From: Loxodes magnus
Lineage: Eukaryota > Ciliophora > Karyorelictea > Loxodida > Loxodidae
Direction: 5' to 3'
DNA: 64,000 nucleotides
Assembly: GCA_946699065.1 (NCBI GenBank)
Contig: CAMPDV010000116.1
Span: 434,001-498,000 of the forward strand
Part shown: positions 51,091-62,154 of the stretch, one piece after another
Layout: every line of letters begins with the position of its first letter
How positions within the stretch are numbered: position 1 is the first letter of the stretch
The notes under the pieces: generated by a model
The model's input: the letters and a program-made list of their open reading frames with translations, nothing else
Database searches by the model: none
Told to the model about the DNA's origin: nothing
Translations under genes and position numbers: made by a program

Positions 51091-51110
51091 TGCACTAAAT
51101 TTTATATTAA

Positions 51111-52925
51111 ATGGACAGTAAAATGATGATATGTTGTGATTATAAATAGTATCTACCAGATTATTTTGATTTAGATAATATTTGGTAGTATGAATATATC
51201 TATTTTTATATTGTTTCTATTAATTAATATCAAAAATTAGTACCATAATCAAGAAGATTTCCTTAATATTTCGAATGATCTATCCACTTTACTATTTTGC
51301 TGCTATACTTGCTTGTTTTTCATGAAAACAAACCTTGGAGTTTAGATTCGCTTTTTAATTATAAAATCATTATTTTGGGCTTTTTTCCTTTTTTAGTCTA
51401 ACAGGTCACTGCAATAATTAATTTGTTGGTTTCAGTATTTTTAAAGTTGCTGCTATTTATAGAACTCGAAGTCTATTTTCTTATTCTTAACCTTTCTGAT
51501 AATTTTGTTGATTTAGTTATCTCCTTTATTATAAATCTCATTCGCAATGATATTTTATATAAAGGAATCTTTATTCTTTTTCTTATTTATAATTTCCTAC
51601 TTTCTTATTTCTTCTATAAGTCCCAGCTTTTTCTGAAGAATCTCTTTTACTTAGATGATTTCCTTGATTATTGTTTAGTTATCTATTCCATATCTTCCTA
51701 TTTTCAAGTTTTAATCTAAGTCATCTTTTAGAAAAGTAGAGTCTTAGTTAATATATTCGTTGGATTTTATTTTCATTATATCTCCGAAACTTTAAGGCTT
51801 TTTAATTTTATAAGATTTTGGAGTTTAAGGAGCACTCATAGTTTTATATGGCTGCAACTAATCGGAAGATTTTTACTTTATCTAAGAATTGTCTAACTAC
51901 AACTATTGGCCTTTTATAGCCTAAGTTTTTTCGTTTTCTTCAAAATCAGGAAACAATTTTAAACTTTTCGCTACTGGGTTATATCTAGATTACAGATAAT
52001 GAAAACCTAATAATTTTTTTACTTTATTCTCAGTTATTTCCTTTTTCTAGAGGCGTTCTTATACTATGGAAGAATCTTAGCATAGTTCATGTGTAATGTT
52101 CAACTTTCACCCATACATAGTAAAAGACTTAAAGTTTCTTTTTGATTTATTTACTTTTTCTACTCTTTGAACAATTATTTTACCAGTGCTTATCAAAAGT
52201 CACTTGTTATTGAAATCTTTCGCAAATTAAAGTTCAATTGACTTTATCTTAACTGATTTTTTTTTCTCCAAAGCATCATTAAGTTTTTTTATAAATTCAC
52301 AGGTGAAATTTTTAATCTTTATTAGAGATTTCTCACCTATTGGCTCGCATATTTAATGATGTGTATCAATTAATTTTATTTAGGATTTGTTTCTCTTTCA
52401 ATAAATGGTTGCCTTTTAATTCTGAAACTAAGGACTTTAAATATTGATATATTCAATATTTCTTTGAACCAGAAAGTCAACCTTCTTTGCCTTTCATTTA
52501 GAAATAGTCTCAATGGCCTAAATTTCATCCTAAACCTTCTTAACTTTTATTTCCTATTGCTCATTCATATTAAACTACTTAAAAATAGCAAGGTATTCAA
52601 GCTCCATGGATACCTAGTCAAAAGGAGAAAGCAGTATGTTAATTCTTTTTCTTTTATTGTTATTATACTTAAAGAGCCAGAACTGCAGTCTTTTCTCTAC
52701 CCTAAATATAAACTAACTTACTGAATTTTGTTAGCTATTATTTACTTCTAAAGCTCATTTTCCTAGAAATACATCATAAAGGAGTTCTTTAGCTAGCTGC
52801 TAAAAATAAGAGTGTCTGCTATTTGCACCTCTTTGCTTTAAAAGGACATGTAATCCAATATCCAAGTAAAAAACTACAGTTCAGTTACTTCTTAATTAGT
52901 TTAAAACGTCTTGCCATTCATTTGA
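51111..52925 (+). CDS. Polytopic membrane protein, about 600 residues, unrecognised
   Basis: ATG at 51111 (alternative at 51087) to TGA at 52923-52925, 604 residues. None of the roughly eleven TGA triplets between 51111 and 52140 fall in this frame, and the sense strand is strongly T-rich, unlike the neighbours; the antisense frame has about 25 TGA. At least seven hydrophobic segments separated by short charged loops are seen (IHFTILLLYLLVF, IIILGFFPFLVQQ, IFILFLIYNFLLSYFF, YFILSYFLFLEAFLYY, LNFILNLLNFYFLLLIHIKL, LTYWILLAIIYFQ). The last contains a T-Y-x(5-7)-F-Q pattern that faintly recalls insect gustatory-receptor-like proteins; I do not press this. It is a strong candidate for a lineage-specific receptor or channel. 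Confidence 0.52.
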
Positions 52926-52932
52926 GTCAATA

Positions 52933-54720
52933 ATGCAATTAGCTAATAAAAGGGAATTATTAGTTATTTAAAATAAAATAGTTGCTTTTAATCATATAAT
53001 CGAATATTAAACCAATCAACCTTTTAAATACTTCTAAGTCAATACTTTATATCAAATAGGCTAAGTAAATGCTATTTCAGATATTGAGGAATAAACTCTT
53101 CTAGAGATTATTTCTAGAACTGTAAATTACATGCTTATAATAACTAATTCTAGTTAGCAGTTTTGGGAGAAGTTAGTAGAAGTAGTTAACTGAGAGCAAT
53201 ATATAAGAAATAAGCTTGTAAGGATAAGCATAAATTTAAGATTTCTAATATTTAACTACTTATTATGGAGAAAGCTAATTCTCATTTCTTTCTACTATAT
53301 ACCCATAGCATATGATGCTTAAGCTAATTATCTCATAAAATCCTACTATATCTAACCTAATATGCTAATATATTTTAGTTAAGATTAGTATATTCTGTAT
53401 TTCCATGCTTCAAAAAGTAGATATAATAATTGTAGAAAGTAAATTATTTAAAGTAATTAAAAGAGTTCTAAATATTAAGAAGCTTTAAATAATTTAACAT
53501 AAGTCTACCAGCTAAATAATATGTAATCTTCTGCTTATCATACAGACATAATTATCTTTGATATCTTTAGTTCTTTGCTTTGCTTAATACTATCACCTTT
53601 AAAAGTATCAAGCTTTAATTATTTTCTCTTTCTTTAATATAAATAACTATTACTTTCTTACTAAATCCTAGTTTACTTTTAAAAGAAATATCATAAGTTA
53701 TTGTAACTAAGGAGAGATTAAATAACCTTAAAGAGTTCTTGCTAATAAAATAATAAGGAAAAAAACTAGATTTGTGATGTACTCTAGCATCTCTTTACTT
53801 TGGTAGAAGTAAAGAAAGGCTATTAATGTATATTAATATCTACACTCAAGAACTCTTTTTATGCTTATTAGTAAAGATCACGATACTAATAAGTCAAATT
53901 ATCTATACCAAAACTGCTATCTTTATGAATCCAAGCTTTAGCAAATATTCTTTTTAGAATTTAAAAGCTTGAATTTTATATCTAGGCCAAATAAGTAAAT
54001 ACACAAGAAGATATGTTAAAAAGCTAAGTAGGTAATGAAAGTGAAATTTCTTAATAGAATTCCAGCTAAAAGGATCTATAAGCTCTACTAAACTTCTATG
54101 ATTAAAGATATAAGAAATATGAGTCTATCATCTAACAAGTAAATAAAATGGTATGCTAGCATTAATATCTAAAACTTTAAAAATAGAAAGATTTTAACTT
54201 TAGTGAATTACACCCCAGTTTTATTGCTAAATATTTAACTCTAAACTTCAAATTTTAGATATTATCTTGATAAATACTCTCAGTACTATTCTGATTTAAA
54301 AAATAAGCAAGTGCTATTATTTAATATATTAATAATAGTAAATAAAATGAAGGAACCCTCTCTGGTAATAGTTTTCCTCATTTAAATTAAAATCTAGCAT
54401 TGCCTATCTCTTTAGTAATGAATACATATTTATAATTTTTCAATTTTTCTATCTATAAAAATGAGAAAATATTGATTTTAATCTATTTAAGGAGCTAAAA
54501 AGATATGTAGCTTTATTTTATGCATAATGTCTTTCGCTTCGTTTGGCTTTACTTTAAAGTATAAATAAGCCTATAATATTAGTATTCTTAACGCATTAAG
54601 CTAATTTGGTATTTTAAAGAGTCTCTTTAAGGAGTAATTTATTCTCTTCATTATAGCTTTTTAGTTAAAGTGGGTAATAACTAAAACTAATAGCGTAATG
54701 AGAAACAAACTTAAGAATGA
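52933..54720 (+). CDS. Long AT-rich open frame, uncertain gene
   Basis: ATG at 52933, 7 bp after the previous stop, to TGA at 54718-54720, 595 codons with four TGA as Trp. The first 95 codons have a coding-like share of G-starting codons (25 percent; DIEEQTLLEIISRTVNYM, QQFWEKLVEVVNWEQYIRNK) and are the best support. Further on, composition matches non-coding sequence and TGA is not depleted. Possibly a shorter gene with unseen introns. Confidence 0.33.
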
Positions 54721-54838
54721 ATAAAAGTGCAAGTTCTTATTAATAATAAGTATATGAAAGTAGATTTAATTAGATATAAGTAGTAATATAGAAATATATA
54801 GCTTTAAATAGGTAAGCTTCTTTATTTAAACTTACAAT

Positions 54839-57800
54839 ATGGCGACTAAACCTTATTGAAATAAAATTTCATGTGGCCTTTATCATAGTTGCGCTATTGA
54901 TATAGATGGGAGTGTTTGAGTCTGAGGAAACAGTAGACATAATTAGCTAGGAGCATAGGAATTGCTAAACACATTATAAACTAAACCATATAAATTATAG
55001 CTTTAGATTTTAGGTATTGAATTTGAGGCTTTATAGGTTTCTTGTGGAAGTCTGCACACTGCAATTTTAGCTAGAGAAACACTTGAAATAAACCCTGTGA
55101 ATAGAATTCAAGAAGGAACTCAATTAAAAGAAATATAGGATATATTGAACAATCATCTTAAGAAAAAGTACGATAGTTTTGTAGAGCTTGTTAATAAAAA
55201 GTGGAAAGGAAAGCTTAAAATCACTAAAGATGAATTTGAACTTTTCCTTAAAAGTGTTGGTCTCAATGATAATCAATGTCACTTAACCTGTGAACATTTT
55301 GATAAATTCAGCAAAAACAAGCTGTATAATGTCAAGGATATAAGAGACTTTATTTATGGAGATATGCATAATGTTATTTAAGTTTTAACTTGGGGAGTTG
55401 CTAACGAAGGTAGACTTGGATTTTCGTCAAAGCCTGAGGAAAATGTGTTTGAGTAACTTTAATTCAAAGGATTTCAAATTGTTGACTTTTAATTAGATTC
55501 ATAAATTGTTGTGGACAAGGTAGCATGTGGTGGTGGGCATACTCTAGCTATTGTTAATCAAGCAGCAATCTATGCTTGGGGATCTGGAGGATAAGGATAG
55601 TTAGGTTTAGGGCATAATTATGACTCTTTCACACCTAAAGAAATAAAATTTGATAGGTTACATAGATTTATTGACATCTCTGCTGGTATTTAACATTCTA
55701 TGGCTCTTACAGAAGAAAACGAAGTTTATTCTTGGGGATGTGGATTAAATGGTAGATTAGGTCATGGTGATGAATAGTCATGCTAATAACCAAAAATAAT
55801 TTTAGCTCTATATAATCATCGTCCTATACTAATTTCAGCAGGTGATGAACACAGTGGATGTATTAGTTAAGCTAACACTGTACTAACATGGGGATGTGGT
55901 AGTTTTGGAAGACTAGGACATGGTTAAGTTGTAGATGAATTCGTTCCTAGAATAATAACAGACTTAGAATTTTATAAATCTGAATATATTTCTTGCGGTA
56001 GTTGGCACACTCTCATCATTACAAACAATGGAAAAGTTTATGCTGCTGGATGTAATAAAGATGGAAGATGTGGAACAGATTTAGCTAATTATGATAACGT
56101 TAAAATACCTAGATGTGTTGGAAATTAATCATTCAAAGACTTGAATATTAAAGAAGTATGTGCATGGTAGCATTCTATGGCTTTAACACATTCTGGATAG
56201 CTATATACTTGGGGTAGTTCATAGTTTGGAAGACTTGGATTAGATTTTCCAAAAAAATCTAAGTAAAATGTAATGATGCCTGAACTAGTCAAAGAATTAA
56301 GAGTTTATTCAAGTACTACTTAAAAGTCTAAAATCCAGGCTAAAAATATAAATAATTTTATAAAGTTAAATGAGCCAACTTCTCAAACCTCTACTGCAAT
56401 AGTTTAAGTCTCATGTGGCCAAGCAAATTCTGTTTTTTTGACAAATGCTGGTTAAGTTTATATTTGTGGAGAAAATAAATTTGGATAATTATGTCACGAA
56501 GATTGTCCTTCTGAATCTGAATCGGATAATGAGTCGTCTAGTGATGAGGAATAGTACAAGCCATAAAATGAGTAATCAGGATTAACAAATCCAGGAGAGC
56601 AACTATTAACAAAGTCTAAGCCTCCTAGTACCAAAAAGATTGAAGAAAATGATGATACGATTATACCTAGAATTATTCCATTTTTCTATGGACATAAACC
56701 AAACAGAGTTATCCAAATATCTTGTGGTGGCTAGCATATTTTAGCTTTAACAACAGATCGCTTAGTTTATGCCTGAGGAAGAAACAAAGAGGGTCAACTT
56801 GGAATAAGCAAGATCGGAGATACTGTTGCTTAACCGGAAAGTGTTTTTGCATTAAATGGTAAAGAAATAATTTAAGTAGTAGCAGGAAATTTGCACAGTG
56901 CATGCTTAACGTAAGAAGGTCAATTATATACTTTTGGAGATGCAGAAAGTGGTAAATTAGGACTAGGTAGCAATATATTGTTCAGACCAACTGAGGAAGA
57001 AAATTAGCAAAACTATAAAGAAATTCCTCCTTCTTTTGCAATTTAACCTCGATTAGTCCCTAAAATACCTAGAATGCAATATGTAGCTCTTGGAATGCAA
57101 CATTCAATATCTATTGATGACGATGGAAATATTTGGGCATGGGGAAATGGATGGAATGGAAGATTAGGCCTTGGAGAAAAAGTGTAAACTTGCTATGAGC
57201 CTTAAAAAGTGCAAATAAGCAAAAATAATATAGCCAAAAATGTCAAATTCGCTCAAGTAGCATGTGGTGATTATCATACTTTAGCTTTAGATATTAAAGG
57301 ACGTGTTTGGAGTACTGGACTTGGAAAATATGCAGGTTTTTTGAATAAAACAAATGTTTAAGAATTCACCAAAATTTAATAACTGGACCACATAGCAAAA
57401 ATTGACACTAGTATAAATCACAGTTTAGCTCTAGACTAAAATGGAGTTCTTTGGGGTTGGGGGAAAGTAAAATATTCTAAGTTAGGTTAGAGTGGCAACC
57501 TTGAAATTAAAAAAGGATTAGGAAAATAAGAATGCATAGCTCCAATCATTTTGGAGACTAGTATTTTAGTTTAAGACATTTCATGTGGATATAATCATAA
57601 TGCTGTCATTTGTAAAGAAGATGTTTATTCTTTTGGTTGTGCCGCTAATGGAAGACTTGGACTTGAAGTTTTCAAAAGTTCAGGAGCAGACTAAGAATAA
57701 AGTTTAAACGAGCTAGATATTCCTTTAATCTTGGATGGAATTAATAGAACTCACAAAGTTAATAAAAGTAAGATGAAACTAGAAAAAATAGAAGAAGAAC

Positions 57801-60800
57801 GATTCAAAATGAGACCTTTTGAATAGCGTAATCAACTATAGAAATAATTGCATGATGAACCTTAATGCAATAAAGCGGAAACTCTCATGTAAGAAGACAT
57901 TGAATTGATATCTAAGCTAAAAGCCTTAATTTTGCAATTTGATGAAGTTTAAAAGATTGAATAGAAGAGGCAATACGAAATGAACAAGACTGAAAACATT
58001 CTTATATCGAAGTTGATAGAAATGAAAGTTCCAACGAACCAAGCTAAAAATGCAATTACTCCAGCTATTTTCTCTTAAAATATCTAAATATTTGAAGCAT
58101 TAATGATGTGCTTATAAATACACCCTTGCTACTTAGCGTCAATGATATAATATTCAGAGTTTTTCAGAAATAGCTCGTCGGTGGAAATAATTTTCAGCAT
58201 TTTTGGAAACATTGAAAGTGATGAGCGCAAGTTGCGTCTACTTATTCTACTTGCTAAGAAAATAATGGAAATCGAAGCAAGAAATGAAGGTGATATAAAA
58301 AATACGATAATAAGTAAAGTGGACAACATGCTAAGCTTGATATTTAGAAGAATCTTCTAAGCTGAGACAAGTAACATCAACTTCTTAAAAACAATATCAG
58401 TAGGCATTATATTGAAGGTTTATGAGTTTAAGAAGACTGTTCAAAAAGAAAAAGCCTTTATCACCTAAGAAGAGTTATTTGATCATACAGGCGAAATTCC
58501 AGAATTATAGCAAAAATAGAATCTTTTAATTGATGTTTGTAAACCTGTATTAAAATGGATAAAAGGAGCTGTGACTTAAAAGCCTGAACTTAGAAATGAA
58601 CTAAAGGATTAGCTAACCATGAATATAAAAATGCTTTTTAGCTCTGTTATCGATGTTTTAAAAGAGGTATTTCCAAATGAATCTAAAGGCGAAGAAGGAG
58701 AGAAGTGTATAAATAGTAAAATCTGTTTCCTGTTTTAGTCAGAAATCAGTAGAATGCTTGATGAGCCTTAAAAACTGGTTTCATGTGAGTATATTAGGTA
58801 GCTAGATTAGTAACTCTTAGCGGGATAATGCTCAGAAATTTTATAAGAAATGCTTATTGACTTTGTTAAAGATAGATTACATGTATATGCAAGAGATGAA
58901 AATGACATTGTTATAAGAAATATTTTAGAGTGAAAACATGGAGACTGGTTGTAAGGGGTTTTGAATGAATTCAGATAGTAAGATTAACCAGTATCTGAAA
59001 ATATTGATCCATAAAATCCAGGAAACCAAGAAGAGAATAAAGTTAATGATTTATACGAATTTTTTGTAGAAAATAAAATGGAAAAGGAATGAACAGTTGA
59101 TAAGTGTAACAGATGGTGGAAATTTGTTATTAAAGATATGGGATCAAAAGAATTTAAAAATTAAATGAAAGCTTAATACAAATCTGAAACCAAATGGCAA
59201 AAAATCTATCTTTTAAATAAAGATACAAATAATATTCCCGTAAGCCAAAAAAATCTTGAATTTGTGCACTGCGCCTGGTTTACTGACTTTTTAAAATTCA
59301 AAGGATGCCATTTTATATAAAAAGAAGCAAAAGAAAATTCCTAAAAGTGACTTGCACTACTATTCTAAGAAGATGATTAAGTATCATGGCTTAGAACTTT
59401 TCTTATTGACTAATCTAAGAAATGGTTTGAATATATCGTTAACTAATGTAGCAACGAAATTAAAATTCTATAAATAGCTCTTGAAAACTTTTTCGCTAGA
59501 GAAAAATTAGGAGCTGAAAACAGATTTGAAGAGTTTCACAAATTCACTAACTCAAAGGACAAATATCGAAAAAAAATATCTTAGGGTCTTACAGTTTAAT
59601 AAAGCTTTTTATCCGAATTAGTTCTAGCTGATACACTTCGACATTCTTTAGATGAAAACAATTCCTATATCACTTTAGTTATCAGACAGATAGTTGACAT
59701 ACATACTCATTTATATACTGAGAAAAATAAAATTTTGCCATAAATTGACTTCGGAATTGAAGATCCTGTATTGCTCATTTTGGAAGTTTTAGGTGATGTA
59801 AAAGCCCTCTATGAAAAGCTCAAAGGTACAGATAAGATGGAGTATAGTTTGAATCTGGACATACCAAGTAGGCTGCTTTTAAAAACAGGAGAAAAATGTC
59901 TTTAGTAATGTCCTAAATGCCAGGCTTTCATTCCTTACATGTTTATACCAAAACACCAAATACAAATTCAACATTCAGTAGAAAGTGTCATATGTAAGAC
60001 ATGTAATGAGAAATAGAACATCAATATGGAATAAGTTAAAAATGTCATTTTAAATGAGTGACTGAATGAAACTCCTGATTGCTAGTGCAACGAAATTTAT
60101 TAAATAGTACCTAAAATTTAGAAAAAGAACAATTAAGATGCAGTTGTAATCTGGTACTGCAGATCATGCAATTTGAAATCTGGAAACAATAAAGAAAAAA
60201 ATAAAAAATCCCTTAAATTAAATTCTAGCAAAGCTAATGCGTTAAACATGCAATTTAACTGCTAGTGTCCCTAATAAAATAGGAAGATCTACTTCAAATT
60301 GAAGCCAATTGAATAAATGGACCCAAATGAACCTTTAAGTGTGAATCTAGAATGGAAATGTCAAGAATGTAATATATTGAATGAAGGTAAAAACATAAAG
60401 TGCATGAAATAAGGATGCGGTTCATTCAGAAACTCCTATCCTAAAAATTTACCTTTTAGAAAATTCATTTAGAAGCACTAAGAACCTTTGGTCATGTAAT
60501 ACGAGGAATTACTTTATGCTATTCCAGCTATTCCAATAGAGAAGCCAATTGAAACTTTTTTGACAGCTATATTAGAAGATAAAAATATTCCTCTTTCAAC
60601 TAAAGAACTAGTAAACTCATTTTAAGCCAAATTCAAAGAGCTCGAAGATAATAAAGTATCAGAAAAAATTTCTTAGGATCCTAATTTTGAAGAACTAGAT
60701 GAAAGAACAAACATTCACAAAATTATACAGGTTGACTTAGAGGAAAAAGTTAGAGAGAATTTAAATTAGAGAACTGATCACAGAAAATACTTAGAGTTAG

Positions 60801-61397
60801 TTAGAAATTTGCTAGCTGATATTGAATTCCAGATTTCAGGGATCGGTTCTAATTTAGAAGCAAGCAAATAGGAACATGATTTTGTTCGTAGTAATATTAG
60901 TATAGGAAGTGTCAATAATCAGTTAAAAACAGTAACTTTAATTATATTTAGATGAAGTAAGATAAAACCAAGAGTTAAAATAAAAAAGAATAAGGTGGAA
61001 AACTTATGCAAGCTATTGTTAATGAACCAGGTGCCACCACTCAACTACGAAGTCTTGGGAAATTTTCAGCTGTTGATTTATAAGCCAGAAATGTAATTTT
61101 CAAAATTGATTACCACGCCAAAGTGTAAATCCATTATACAGAGTTAAAAGAGCTAATTTTCTATTTAAAGAGAACGAAAATGGAGGATTTGATGTAAAGC
61201 TGTTTTATAGAGAAAGCTAAGCTTATCTATGTATTCCAAGAGATACAATAGAAGTGACGCTTTCTACTTTCACGATTTCAATTGAAAAAATTAGCGAAAT
61301 GAGAAGAACAGCAGGTTCAAAAGCAAAGTAAGGCTACTAATATATAGAACAATGTTTGAAGATGAAAAATTAGTATTCAATGTTCCCTAACTGGTGA
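54839..61397 (+). CDS. RCC1-repeat protein fused to an IQGAP-type RasGAP region, with zinc-finger insert
   Basis: ATG at 54839 to TGA at 61395-61397 with introns at 60932-60951 (20 nt) and 61125-61141 (17 nt), 2173 residues. Residues 1-950 are RCC1 propeller repeats (SCGLYHSCAIDIDGSVWVWG, GGGHTLAIVNQAAIYAWGSG, WGCGLNGRLGHGDE and many more), with a helical EF-hand-like insert at about 103-175. Residues about 1075-1670 match the IQGAP-class GAP domain (ESDERKLRLLILLAKKI; SYITLVIRQIVDIHTHLYTE; EDPVLLILEVLGDV). Residues about 1680-1870 are a Cys-rich insert with CxxC pairs and a RanBP2-like finger (WKCQECNILNEGKNIKC). The end matches RasGAP C-terminal helices (HRKYLELVRNLLADIEFQ). It probably couples a GTPase exchange- or docking-type propeller to Ras/Rho-family regulation. 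Many Trp are TGA. Confidence 0.93.
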
Positions 61398-61466
61398 ATC
61401 TCTTAGCAGAAATCCAAAGTAAATCTTTGAATCTTGTCAAAAAACTAAAATGATATTTTGATTTTA

Positions 61467-61730
61467 TCACTTATTAAAATAACTGCTTAATAAATTCTAA
61501 CTCACTAATAAGAATATTATCTTCTCATTCTGAGGCAAGACATTCTATTGCTTCTGCTTTTCTTTCTGGTTTTATTATAAGTAAAAGGATTATATCTTTA
61601 ACTATTTACTTTCAGTACATCTTTCAATTGAGAATGCTTTTATATAGATTCTTTGCTAATTAATTTTCCAAGTTTCTTTGTTAAATTAATAAACTTTCAG
61701 TACTAACATACAAAGAGAAAACTTTTGCAT
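61467..61730 (-). CDS. Possible small protein, unrecognised
   Basis: ATG at 61728-61730 to TGA at 61467-61469, 87 residues. It reads MQKFSLCMLVLKVYQFNKET, ending QKEKAEAIECLASEWEDNIL, an acidic stretch of ordinary composition that supports coding at least for the last 40 residues. It converges with the RCC1 gene, 69 bp from its stop. The start or an intron could be wrong. Confidence 0.36.
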
Positions 61731-62154
61731 AAGGCAGATTTTTTTAATTTTTCTAAAGGTTTGATTTTATCAATCCGAGAATAGAGTAAAAACAATTAAG
61801 ATAAGAAATAAAAAGCTATTGATATTTGAAGTACAAGCAAAGATCTAAAATACTTGAAAAAGCAAACAGAGAGAAGCATTCTTAATGAGTTAAAAATGGC
61901 AACTTAAGAGATTAAAAGAGAAGGAATCATTATCTTAATAAATAATAATTAATAAAGGAAACTAAATAAAAGTTTATCTTGGCTTATAGATAATATTAAT
62001 ATCTCCTTCATATACAATAAAGTAAAATTTATCTTATATTGAATAATCCTTAACATCATAATTGCTAGCTTTATATTAAAAAATTTTATGAAGTGAGCAA
62101 TTTAGAATACTGAGAAGAATAAGCTTATAAATGAGATATAGACTTAGAAATATG
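61731..62154. other. AT-rich stretch, no gene seen
   Basis: About 420 bases between two minus-strand frames. A short plus-strand purine-rich run is present near 61860-61930. I see nothing that I can support. Confidence 0.4.

Noticed and set aside
51423..51719. Short standard-code frame treated as a complete 98-residue gene
   Set aside because: It is only a TAA/TAG-free piece inside the much longer 51111-52925 frame; its apparent stop is a Gln codon.
51600..52900. Antisense reading of the 51-53 kb membrane-protein region as a Trp-rich protein
   Set aside because: The antisense frame needs about 25 TGA-Trp in 600 codons and looks unnatural, while the sense frame has almost none in its first 340 codons.
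55145..55381. Separate 78-residue EF-hand-like gene
   Set aside because: It is in frame with the RCC1 protein and bounded only by TAG and TAA Gln codons, so it is an insert within that protein.
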